DNA from: Clostridia bacterium
Lineage (GTDB): Bacteria > Bacillota > Clostridia > Oscillospirales > CAG-272
Direction: 5' to 3'
Length of the DNA stretch: 61,485 bases
NCBI GenBank assembly: GCA_017472695.1
Contig: JAFUOQ010000032.1
Location: 1-61,485 of the forward strand
Both the position numbers and the translations under genes were made by a program. Of this stretch, positions 8,749 to 20,500 are shown one piece after another. Position 1 is the stretch's first letter. The number at the start of each line of letters is the position of its first letter. The notes below the pieces were generated by a model, which made no database searches, had not been told where the DNA came from, and saw nothing but the letters and a program-made list of their open reading frames with translations.

Positions 8749-9885
8749 ATGTTTGAGGTACTAAAAAAAGAGGGTAGAGCCAGACGCGCAAGACTCAAAA
8801 CAGTTCACGGTACTATCGAAACGCCTGTTTTTATGAATGTCGGCACCTGTGCCGCAATTAAAGGTGGCGTATCAACTACTGATTTAAAAGAACTTAAATG
8901 TCAGGTTGAGCTCTCAAATACCTATCATTTACATCTTCGTCCAGGTGATAAGCTTATCCACGACCTTGGCGGTATACACAAGTTCTTTAATTGGGATAAG
9001 CCTGTTTTGACTGATAGTGGAGGATTCCAGGTGTTCTCACTTTCACAGCTCCGTAAAATTACCGAGGAGGGTGTGAAATTCGCCTCGCACATAGATGGCA
9101 AGCGTATATTTATGGGTCCTGAGGAATCAATGCAAATTCAGTCAAATTTGGCGTCCACTATCGCTATGGCTTTTGACGAATGTATTGAAAATCCAGCACC
9201 ATATGACTACACCAAAAAATCCTGTGACCGTACAGTTAGATGGCTTGTTAGATGTAAAAACGAAATGGCAAGACTCAACTCCTTGCCTGAAACTATAAAT
9301 AAAAATCAAATGCTATTTGGCATCAACCAAGGTAGCACGTATGAGGACTTGCGTGTCGAGCATATGAAGCAAATTGCCGAGCTTGACCTTGATGGCTATG
9401 CAATAGGTGGACTTGCTGTAGGTGAGTCAACTGAGGAGATGTATCGTATTATTGATATAGTTGAGCCACATATGCCAGAAAATAAGCCAAGATATTTAAT
9501 GGGCGTTGGAACTCCTTGTAATATTTTAGAGGCGGTTCATCGTGGAATTGATTTTTTTGACTGTGTAATGCCATCAAGAAATGCACGACACGGCAATCTC
9601 TTTACTTGGCACGGCAAAATGAATATAATGAACGAAAAGTACCGTGATGACTCTCGCCCAATTGACGAAAATTGTGGCTGTCCTGCCTGTCGCGACTATT
9701 CACGCGCATATATAAGACACTTAATCAAGGCAAAGGAAGCACTTGGTATGCGTTTAGCAGTGCTTCACAATCTTTATTTCTACAACGATTTGATGGAAAA
9801 AATCAGAGAAGCATTAGATGGCGAATACTTTGAAAGCTTCTATCAAAAATATAGAAATATTTTAGGCGAAAGAAGCCAAAATTAG
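8749..9885 (+). CDS. tgt: tRNA-guanine(34) transglycosylase
   Basis: The enzyme exchanges guanine-34 for preQ1 in tRNAs with GUN anticodons (queuosine pathway). The 378-aa protein has the DSGGFQVFSL active-site loop, the second conserved patch around FDCVMPSRNARHG, and the zinc site CGCPAC...H near the C-terminus. The start codon lies 3 bases after mutL and there is little room for a separate ribosome site, so translation is probably coupled. Confidence 0.96.
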   Translation: MFEVLKKEGRARRARLKTVHGTIETPVFMNVGTCAAIKGGVSTTDLKELKCQVELSNTYHLHLRPGDKLIHDLGGIHKFFNWDKPVLTDSGGFQVFSLSQLRKITEEGVKFASHIDGKRIFMGPEESMQIQSNLASTIAMAFDECIENPAPYDYTKKSCDRTVRWLVRCKNEMARLNSLPETINKNQMLFGINQGSTYEDLRVEHMKQIAELDLDGYAIGGLAVGESTEEMYRIIDIVEPHMPENKPRYLMGVGTPCNILEAVHRGIDFFDCVMPSRNARHGNLFTWHGKMNIMNEKYRDDSRPIDENCGCPACRDYSRAYIRHLIKAKEALGMRLAVLHNLYFYNDLMEKIREALDGEYFESFYQKYRNILGERSQN

Positions 9886-9924
9886 ACACATGTCGTCACT
9901 TTTTATATTTTAGGGAGATATTTT

Positions 9925-10760
9925 ATGTTTATGAATAATGATTTTATGTTGTATCCAGGATTTAAGGTTAAAGCGTTGACCTTTAGCTATGATGACGGCC
10001 AAAGGAAGATAGACATTTTATTGAGCTTCTAAATAAATATGGCTTGAAGGGTACATTTAATTTAAATAGTGGCATAATGCCTGAAAAGAAAGATGTAAAT
10101 GACAAGGTTTCTCTTGAAGAAATCAACTCACTTTACGAAGGACATGAGGTGGCAGTTCACACTGTTCATCATCCATTCCTTGAAAAAATGCCTATAAGTG
10201 TCGTTACAACAGAGATTTTAGATGATAGACGCAATCTAGAAAAGCATCTAAATTACCCAGTTCGTGGAATGGCTTACCCATTTGGCACATATGAAAAGCA
10301 CGTTTTTGATGCTTGCCGTGCTTGTGGAATTAAGTATTCAAGAACAACCGAGGCACACCATAACTTCATTCTTCCAACTGAATGGCTAAAAATGCCCACA
10401 ACCTGCCACCATGCAGATGCAAGACTTTTTGAGTTAGCTGAAAAGTTTGTTAATAGTGAGCCAAAGAAAGAAAGCCGTTTCACAACTCACGGTTGGCTAT
10501 TCTACGTTTGGGGACACACATATGAATTTAGAACAGATGAGGACTGGTCGCGCCTAGAAAAATTCTTTGAACTTGTATCTAATCGCAATGATGTTTGGTA
10601 TGCAACCAATATCGAAATATATGATTATATCGAAGCATATAGAGCCCTTGAATACTCAGTTGATCTTAGTAAGGTTTACAACCCAACAGGCATAGATGTT
10701 TACATTATACATAATGAGAAAAACTACAAAATCCCAGCAGGAAAAACAGTTATATTTTAA
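9925..10760 (+). pseudogene. Polysaccharide deacetylase-type protein, frameshifted
   Basis: A ribosome site (AGGGAG) and ATG at 9925 open a frame that encodes KALTFSYDDGQ, the start motif of NodB-type carbohydrate esterases. It stops after 35 codons. The rest of the protein (ELLNKYGLKGTFNLNSG..., VAVHTVHHPFL, RGMAYPFG) continues in another frame to 10760. One missing base near 10001-10006 (AAAGGAAG) would restore a 278-aa protein. The metal residues (D-D of the first motif, HxxxH of the second) remain recognisable. It could be a true pseudogene or a sequencing or assembly error. Confidence 0.8.
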
Positions 10761-10797
10761 TATAAAGAAGGAACGGAAAATCCGTTCCTTCTTTATA
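10761..10797. terminator. Strong bidirectional terminator
   Basis: A 17-bp perfect stem (10761-10777 with 10781-10797) and 3-base loop contain GAAGGAACGGA/TCCGTTCCTTC with A/T-rich flanks. It separates the plus-strand deacetylase from the convergent DUF11 gene. Confidence 0.9.
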
Positions 10798-10811
10798 TCG
10801 AAATAATTTAG

Positions 10812-11666
10812 TTAAATTGTGCCTGTTACAATTAAGGTGCTTGTGCCTGGAGTGATACTCCATACACCTGTTACTGGGTCTTGAGTATAGGTTGCCGCAG
10901 GAACAGTTACTTGCCCCTCAACTGTTTCAAAAAATCCTGTTTGTTGGTTGTAATTATACTCTGTACCTTCTGTCCATGTTGCACCGTTAAAGGTTACACC
11001 AAGATTTGTTAAAATAGGATCAAAAAGGTCTGTTATAACTGCATCATCAGTCGCAACAAGAGGCGTATTGCCTGTATTTTGAATTAAGAAGGTGTAGGTT
11101 ACAGTTTCACCCTCGGCAACTGGAACAGGACTAATCGATTTTGTAATTGATAGATTAGGACCCAATTCGGCATTAACAGTTTCTTCTACTAAAACTGGAG
11201 TGATACACATTCCGCTTATGGTTGCTGTGTTTGTGATTTCGCCGCCAACATTAAGAGGTGCAAAGGCATTTGTTGAAACCTCGTAAACTAAAATTGCATT
11301 TCCACCGGCAGGAATATTGATGCCGTTAATGGTTATAGAATCTGGATTTACATTTACTGTTGGACTGGTTTGTAAAACACCATTAACATAATATCTCAAT
11401 GTGCCTTCAGTATAGTTAAGAGGTGTAAGTGTACCTGTGCCAAAGGGATAACTTCCAAGATTGTCAGTTAAGGTTAAATTATTAAAGCTCGACGAGCCAG
11501 AATTTATAATACTTATAATATAGGTTATAGTGTCGTTTTGTCCATAGGTCGCATTGATAGCAGTTTTGGTTGCAGAGATAACCTCTAAGATTTCACCAAC
11601 TGCAATGTTTGAGTTGGTTACAGTGTTTCCATAGGACAAGGTAGCTTGATTAGTAAATTGTGCCAT
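10812..11666 (-). CDS. DUF11 repeat protein without signal peptide
   Basis: This 284-aa all-beta protein has two DUF11-type (conserved repeat domain B) modules. The first, at about 25-150, contains TAINATYGQNDTITYIISIINSG and NGINIPAGGNAILVYEV. The second, at about 170-284, contains LSITKSISPVPVAEGETVTYTFLIQNTGNT. DUF11 modules usually sit in cell-surface proteins, but this one begins directly with MAQFTNQATLSYG and has no signal peptide, membrane anchor or sorting motif. Close relatives of this stand-alone form occur in Clostridia; an association with spores or surface layers is only a guess. AAAGGA precedes the ATG, and the gene sits alone between terminators. Confidence 0.82.
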   Translation of the reverse strand: MAQFTNQATLSYGNTVTNSNIAVGEILEVISATKTAINATYGQNDTITYIISIINSGSSSFNNLTLTDNLGSYPFGTGTLTPLNYTEGTLRYYVNGVLQTSPTVNVNPDSITINGINIPAGGNAILVYEVSTNAFAPLNVGGEITNTATISGMCITPVLVEETVNAELGPNLSITKSISPVPVAEGETVTYTFLIQNTGNTPLVATDDAVITDLFDPILTNLGVTFNGATWTEGTEYNYNQQTGFFETVEGQVTVPAATYTQDPVTGVWSITPGTSTLIVTGTI

Positions 11667-11795
11667 ATTATATTCCTTTCAGAAATTTGAGGGCATAAAG
11701 CCCTCGCTATATAATATGATAATATTTTAAAAATGTCACATTTTGTCATATATATGAACATATGTGCAAAATATAATATAAAATGCCAAAAATAA

Positions 11796-11818
11796 GGGAG
11801 GAATTTATCCTCCCATTT
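11796..11818 (-). terminator. Terminator of the atp operon
   Basis: The minus strand reads GGGAGGA-TAAAT-TCCTCCC followed by TTATTTT, directly after the DUF6440 stop codon. Confidence 0.75.
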
Positions 11819-12001
11819 TTACTTATTTTCGATTGGAGTTATAACCACGTTGCCGTCTTTATCAAGCAACGGAGTCAATCCACCAGAATATCCACTTATG
11901 TGGTATATATAATTTACACCGGTTTCAGTATCGACCCAAATTTCAGTAACATTTAGTGAGCCTTGAGTATATACTTTTTCAAATCGTTCTTTTTTAGCCA
12001 T
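11819..12001 (-). CDS. DUF6440-family small protein
   Basis: This 60-aa protein (RFEKVYTQGSLNVTEIWVD and GVNYIYHISGYSGGLTPLLD) matches the DUF6440 family, small soluble proteins of unknown role in Firmicutes. It starts 3 bases after atpC, with its ribosome site (AAGGAAT) inside the end of atpC. It precedes the operon terminator, so it is the last cistron of the ATP synthase transcript. Confidence 0.8.
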   Translation of the reverse strand: MAKKERFEKVYTQGSLNVTEIWVDTETGVNYIYHISGYSGGLTPLLDKDGNVVITPIENK

Positions 12002-12004
12002 TTC

Positions 12005-12268
12005 TTATTCCTTAAATTTAAAAGTTCCTGCAAGCAATGTAGCTCCGTTTTTATCAACTGTTAAAAGCCCACCATCTAGGATTGCCTCCTTTGGAGTGTC
12101 CTCGTCAAGCCAAACCTTACAAGGCGCGCTTTTGATAGATGTTACAAATGGGATATGTCCTGCCATTATCGCTAGCTCACCCATAACACCCCTAACATCA
12201 AGCTTGTATATTTCACCATCAAAAATATTTCCATCAGGGGAAGATACAGTTAAATGAAATGTTTTCAT
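12005..12268 (-). CDS. atpC: F1Fo ATP synthase epsilon subunit, short form
   Basis: Epsilon couples the c-ring to the gamma shaft. Only the N-terminal beta-sandwich is present: FHLTVSSPDGNIFDGEI, RGVMGELAIMAGHIPFV, GGLLTVDKNGATLLA. The protein stops at 87 aa, whereas usual forms have about 130-140 aa including two C-terminal helices that inhibit ATP hydrolysis. The stop is followed at once by DUF6440, with no sign of a frameshifted remainder. The subunit should therefore still assemble but lack epsilon-type inhibition. Confidence 0.93.
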   Translation of the reverse strand: MKTFHLTVSSPDGNIFDGEIYKLDVRGVMGELAIMAGHIPFVTSIKSAPCKVWLDEDTPKEAILDGGLLTVDKNGATLLAGTFKFKE

Positions 12269-12270
12269 TT

Positions 12271-14522
<2,252 letters not shown>

Positions 14523-14525
14523 AGC

Positions 14526-16016
14526 TTACACCCTCATTTCTTGCAAAATGGACTTTAGGTCTTCAATATCAGACTCATCAAAATATCCATCTTCAATGCG
14601 TTTTAGCCACCCAGTGTGCGAGTTTTCTAATTTCGCATATAGATTCTTTTCGTATTCTGGCACGTCTTTAACGGCAACAGAATCAAGATAACCATTAATT
14701 ACTGCATAAACAATAGCAACCTGACAGCCAACTCTTATTGGTGCATTTCTTCCTTGCTTTAATACCTCAACAATACGTTCGCCAAGAGCTAAACGCTTTT
14801 TGGTGTCCGAGTCAAGGTCACTGCCGAATTGCGCAAAGGATTGGAGCTCTCTGTATTGTGAGTAGAGAAGCTTTAGTTCTCCTGCTACCTTTTTCATACC
14901 CTTAAGCTGTGCTGATCCACCAACACGGCTAACTGAAATACCTGGGTTAATAGCTGGCATAATTCCCGCATGGAAAAGCTCGGTTTCAAGGAATATTTGT
15001 CCGTCAGTAATGGAAATAACGTTTGTTGGTATATAAGCAGAAACGTCACCTGCTTGTGTTTCGATAATCGGCAATGCAGTAATAGAACCACCACCATAAG
15101 CCTCGTCAACACAAGCTGCACGCTCAAGAAGTCTTGAGTGTAGATAGAATACATCACCAGGATAAGCCTCACGGCCTGGTGGACGACGGATAAGCAAGGA
15201 GAGAGCTCTGTACGCAACTGCGTGCTTGCTCAAATCATCATATATAATTAATACATCCTTGCCTTGTTCTCTAAAGTATTCTGCCATAGCACAACCACTG
15301 TATGGCGCGATATATTGAAGTGGGGCACTCTCTGCTGCTGTTGCTGAAACTATAATAGTGTAGTCCATAGCACCATTTGCTTGTAGCTCGGATGCAAGTT
15401 GAGCCACAGATGTGCTCTTTTGACCAATAGCAACATAAAGACAGATAACCCCTGTATTTTTTTGATTTATAATTGTATCAATTGCAATTTCAGTTTTACC
15501 TGTTTGACGGTCGCCAATGATAAGCTCACGCTGACCACGGCCAATAGGAATCATACTGTCAATAGCCTTAATGCCTGTTTGCAGAGGAACACAAACACTC
15601 TTTCTCTCAATTATGCCAGGTGCTTCAGACTCGATAGGACGGTATCCGTTATTTTCAATAGGGCCCTTACCATCAATTGCTTCGCCAAGAGCATTAACAA
15701 CTCTGCCAAGGAATTTTTCTCCCACAGGAACGGATAAAACCTTGCCCGTTCTTTTTACAATAGAGCCTTCCTTAATATTGTTTTTGTTTGACAAAACTGC
15801 AACAGATACAGTTTCCTTTTCAAGGTTTTGAGCCATGCCAAAGCTACCATCATCAAACTCAAGTAGCTCATTCGCCATACAGCTTTCAAGCCCGTAAACT
15901 CTTGCTATGCCATCACCAACAAGAATAACCTTGCCAGTTTCTAGCATTTTAGCTCTTTCCTTGTAATTTTCTATTTGCAATTTGATTACATTACTAATCT
16001 CTTGGGGTGTACTCAT
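14526..16016 (-). CDS. atpA: F1Fo ATP synthase subunit alpha
   Basis: Non-catalytic nucleotide-binding F1 subunit, 496 aa. Walker A GDRQTGKT is at 168-175; the conserved VYVAIGQK-type strand appears as [13 protein letters not shown], and [33 protein letters not shown] follows. Order and spacing in the operon are standard, and the start is one base after atpH ends. Confidence 0.97.
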   Translation of the reverse strand: MSTPQEISNVIKLQIENYKERAKMLETGKVILVGDGIARVYGLESCMANELLEFDDGSFGMAQNLEKETVSVAVLSNKNNIKEGSIVKRTGKVLSVPVGEKFLGRVVNALGEAIDGKGPIENNGYRPIESEAPGIIERKSVCVPLQTGIKAIDSMIPIGRGQRELIIGDRQTGKTEIAIDTIINQKNTGVICLYVAIGQKSTSVAQLASELQANGAMDYTIIVSATAAESAPLQYIAPYSGCAMAEYFREQGKDVLIIYDDLSKHAVAYRALSLLIRRPPGREAYPGDVFYLHSRLLERAACVDEAYGGGSITALPIIETQAGDVSAYIPTNVISITDGQIFLETELFHAGIMPAINPGISVSRVGGSAQLKGMKKVAGELKLLYSQYRELQSFAQFGSDLDSDTKKRLALGERIVEVLKQGRNAPIRVGCQVAIVYAVINGYLDSVAVKDVPEYEKNLYAKLENSHTGWLKRIEDGYFDESDIEDLKSILQEMRV

Positions 16017-16541
16017 TTAACCAATCACTCCCTTAATGTTATTTAAGCAGTTTATAAGCGAGCCGTCAAGCACCTTGCCATCAAGCTCTATTTTAATTCC
16101 GCCAATCAAGCCCTTGTCCTCAATGTATACAGGCTCAATCTCTTTTTTTGTTATAGCTTTAAGCTTACTCTTTAGCTTTTCCTTTTGAGAAGGCGAAAGC
16201 TCAAATGCATAATAAATAGTAGCAATTACACGATTTTCAAGCTCACGACAGAGAAGACCAAACTCTTTAATACAGTCATTCAAAGACGCAATATGTCCGT
16301 TTTCACACATAAGCTTCAAAAACGAAACAACATATTCACAGCTTTTCCCAAAAGCCTCGTCAATCAAATTGTGCCTTATCGACAAAGCAATAGCGGGAGA
16401 AGCGAGAATTTCAAGATAGCCCTCGTTTTCGTCAAGAGCAGACTCAATTTCAACAAGCTCCTTCTTAACTCTGTCAAGAATTTCCTTTTCATAGGCAAGA
16501 GAAAATAAGGCAGAGGCGTATTCCTTACTCAAATCTGCCAT
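16017..16541 (-). CDS. atpH: F1Fo ATP synthase subunit delta
   Basis: Peripheral stalk cap (OSCP-like), 174 aa: an N-terminal helical bundle (KEYASALFSLAYEKEI) and the conserved C-terminal strand region DKGLIGGIKIELDGKVLDGSL. It starts on the stop codon of atpF (one-base overlap), so translation is coupled. Confidence 0.93.
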   Translation of the reverse strand: MADLSKEYASALFSLAYEKEILDRVKKELVEIESALDENEGYLEILASPAIALSIRHNLIDEAFGKSCEYVVSFLKLMCENGHIASLNDCIKEFGLLCRELENRVIATIYYAFELSPSQKEKLKSKLKAITKKEIEPVYIEDKGLIGGIKIELDGKVLDGSLINCLNNIKGVIG

Positions 16542-17050
16542 TATTCTTCTCCTATTCCATCAATAAAGGAGTCAACAAGATCCTTGTTAGATTCCATATC
16601 AATTTCTCTTTCAAGTAGCTTCTCGGTTAGCTTGGTTGAAACATCAACGATTTCGTCCTTGATAACCTCTTGTGCCTTTTTAATCTCAAGCTCGGCATTT
16701 TCCCTAGCTTGCTTTACTATTTGCTCGGATTCCTCTTTAGCACTAGCGACAATTTCCTTCTCGCGTGCCTTGGCAGTAGCCACCGCATTTTTTATAATGT
16801 CATCCGCCTCGCTCTTTGCACTATCGAGCTTCTTTTCATATTCTTCCTTGTTTTTTTCTGCAGCCTCCTCAGCATCCTTTGCCCTTTGATAGTCGGCATC
16901 AATCGTCGCTTGACGGTCAGCTAACATCTTTTTTACAGGCTTGTAAAGGAATTTTTTTGCAAGCAAAAACAAAATAACAAGGTTTAAAAGTGAAAAGAGA
17001 ATAGACCAAAGGTTTAAGGAAATGACACCTAAGGTAGTTTCCGTAAACAT
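16541..17050 (-). CDS. atpF: F1Fo ATP synthase subunit b
   Basis: Peripheral stalk, 169 aa. One membrane helix near the N-terminus (WSILFSLLNLVILFLLAKKFL) precedes a long charged, Ala/Glu/Lys-rich coiled coil (about 35-150). Position between atpE and atpH is typical. Confidence 0.94.
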   Translation of the reverse strand: MFTETTLGVISLNLWSILFSLLNLVILFLLAKKFLYKPVKKMLADRQATIDADYQRAKDAEEAAEKNKEEYEKKLDSAKSEADDIIKNAVATAKAREKEIVASAKEESEQIVKQARENAELEIKKAQEVIKDEIVDVSTKLTEKLLEREIDMESNKDLVDSFIDGIGEE

Positions 17051-17069
17051 CTTTTTTATTTCCTATAAA

Positions 17070-18284
<1,215 letters not shown>

Positions 18285-18292
<8 letters not shown>

Positions 18293-18704
18293 CTTTGTCC
18301 CTCCTTTTCTTTATCATTGAAGCAAGAGGTCTAAACATAATTGCAATTCTTGGAAACAAGAAAGGAATAACGACTGCGATTATGTTGAACACAGGAATGA
18401 AATAAGCTGCTAAAGCAACAACGAAAAGCATAAGAATACGACCAAGCTGCGATAATCTCATAAAATTCGCTGCATCCTTTTCCTCCTTGCCGAGTGCCTT
18501 TTGAACGGTAATGCACATTAAAAAGAAGTTGCCGACTGCAAAAATATAGCCAAGCAAATTGCCTAAAATAACAGTATAATCCCAAGCACCCTTAACCCAA
18601 TGGCTAATTATTAGAAAAACAGATTGCATAAGTACACTTAAAATGAGTGAAACAAGAGCAACAAAGCCGGTCTCCTTCCATATAACAGGCTCAATCTTTT
18701 TCAT
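18285..18704 (-). CDS. ATP synthase I-like membrane protein
   Basis: First gene of the atp operon; 139 aa with four membrane helices (about 15-35, 45-65, 85-110, 112-130). AtpI-type proteins help c-ring assembly or ion uptake for the ATP synthase. Sequence conservation is weak, so the call leans on position and topology. Start at 18704 has AAAGGAGG 6 bases upstream; the longer frame adds five unneeded codons. Confidence 0.8.
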
Positions 18705-18743
18705 AGTACCTCCTTTCAAAAAAGCTCAAACTATACGAATAAT

Positions 18744-18772
18744 ATTATATAATAATATTAACTTCATGTCAA
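18744..18772 (-). promoter_or_regulatory. Consensus promoter of the atp operon
   Basis: The minus strand has TTGACA (18767-18772), a 17-base spacer and TATAAT (18744-18749), an exact consensus 40 bases before the atpI start. Confidence 0.85.
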
Positions 18773-18798
18773 GCCCATTAAATACTTTTAATAACCTA

Positions 18799-18827
18799 TT
18801 TACATTTTTGACATAAAGTGATAAAAT
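18799..18827 (+). promoter_or_regulatory. Candidate promoter of pepD
   Basis: TTTACA (18799-18804), a 17-base spacer and TAAAAT (18822-18827) lie 35 bases before the pepD start, divergent from the atp promoter. Confidence 0.5.
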
Positions 18828-18861
18828 AAGTCATAGAAAGATGTAGAGAAAGAGGTATCAA

Positions 18862-20292
18862 ATGCTAAATACAATCAAGGGCATAAAAAACGAAAAGCTT
18901 TTTTATTATTTTGAACAAATTTCAAAAATTCCACGCGCTTCAGGCAACGAGGGTGAGATTGCAAATTATATAGTCAATTTTGCAAAGGAACGTGAATTAG
19001 AATGTTATATTGATGAAGCAAATAATGTTTTTGTGACCAAAAACGCGACACAGGGTAGGAAAAATGAGCCATCGGTTATGCTCCAAGCACATACCGATAT
19101 GGTTTGTGAAAAGAATGTAGCCACTGTTCACAATTTTGAAAAGGACGAGATAGAATTAATACAAGAGGGCAATATTTTAAAGGCGAACGGAACAACCTTG
19201 GGTGCAGACGACGGCTTTGGCGTAGCTATTATGTTAGCCGTTTTGGACGATAATTTGCTCTCTCATCCAAAAATAGAGTGCCTTTTTACCTCTAGTGAGG
19301 AAATTGGGCTTGTTGGTGCTGGTAGGTTTGATTATGCCAAGGTTCAATCAAAGCAAATGATAAACCTCGATTCTGCTGAAGAAAATACAGTAATTATCGG
19401 ATGCTGTGGCGGGGTAAGAACCGAAATGACTTTGCCAGTGGAGAAGATGCCAAATAATAAAACCGCATATAAAATCACCATAGGTGGTCTTTGCGGTGGT
19501 CACTCTGGCGAGGACATTGATAAAAAGCGACTCAATGCTCATATACTAATGGGTAAAATTCTTTCAAGCATAAAAGATGTAACCGACTTTAATCTTGCCT
19601 ATATCTCGGGAGGAGATAAGGATAATGCAATTCCTCGTGAATGTGTTGCTATTATAGTTCCCGAAGAATGTGAAAAGTTAGAAAAAGAATTTGAAAAAAT
19701 TAGAGGAAAAGCACTTCATAGAATAGTAGCCAAGGAAGACGCAAATTTAACTATTAATATTGAAAAAACAGACACTTGCTCGACATTTTCTCAAAATGAT
19801 ACCGAAAAAATCTTGAAAGTGCTTTCAATTCCTAACGCGGTTTTGAAATATAGAGAAATTGCACCAATGTTGCCATCAATTTCAAGAAATTTGGCAAGAA
19901 TAAGAACAAAGGAAAGTGAAATTAAATTCGGATTTTCCTCTCGCTCCTATACCGAGGACGGACTTGAGTATTCAATGAGTGAGCTTGAAAAGCTCGCCAA
20001 CGATGTAGGAGCTGACTACTATCACCACGAAAAATACCCATCATGGCAGGACGGAACCGACTCACCCCTTGTTTTAAAATGGCAAGATGCATACAATAAA
20101 GCAACTGGCAAAAAAACAGAGCCTACTCTTATCCACGCAGGACTTGAATGTGGAATTATCACATCGCGAGTAGAGGGACTTTCTGCAATTTCAGTTGGTC
20201 CAAATGTACACGATTTGCATACACCGCAGGAAACTATGGAAATTGACTCTATGGATAGAATTTACGACACAGTGTGCGAGTTTTTATCTTAA
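18862..20292 (+). CDS. pepD: Aminoacyl-histidine dipeptidase (M20 family)
   Basis: Zinc peptidase of the PepD/M20C type that cleaves Xaa-His and other dipeptides in the cytosol; 476 aa, normal length. Metal ligands are in LQAHTDMV, LGADDGFGVA and SSEEIGLVGA, with the closing histidine in IHAGLECG. The ISKIPRASGNEG start is characteristic. It stands alone, divergent from the ATP synthase operon. Confidence 0.95.
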   Translation: MLNTIKGIKNEKLFYYFEQISKIPRASGNEGEIANYIVNFAKERELECYIDEANNVFVTKNATQGRKNEPSVMLQAHTDMVCEKNVATVHNFEKDEIELIQEGNILKANGTTLGADDGFGVAIMLAVLDDNLLSHPKIECLFTSSEEIGLVGAGRFDYAKVQSKQMINLDSAEENTVIIGCCGGVRTEMTLPVEKMPNNKTAYKITIGGLCGGHSGEDIDKKRLNAHILMGKILSSIKDVTDFNLAYISGGDKDNAIPRECVAIIVPEECEKLEKEFEKIRGKALHRIVAKEDANLTINIEKTDTCSTFSQNDTEKILKVLSIPNAVLKYREIAPMLPSISRNLARIRTKESEIKFGFSSRSYTEDGLEYSMSELEKLANDVGADYYHHEKYPSWQDGTDSPLVLKWQDAYNKATGKKTEPTLIHAGLECGIITSRVEGLSAISVGPNVHDLHTPQETMEIDSMDRIYDTVCEFLS

Positions 20293-20500
20293 TAAGCTAA
20301 TAATTAATCGTTAATTTGAAAATTTTTCTCCTTTTTTACTAAATTTGACAGAATTTTGAGGGGATTTTGTTATAAAAACACTCTTATATAATAGAAGCAT
20401 AAAAAACAATTTCAATCAATTTGCAACCAAATGGCTGATTTTTCTGTCATAATTTTGATGGTAGAAGCTATTTAATTTTGCTTCAAAAGGAGGAAAAAAT

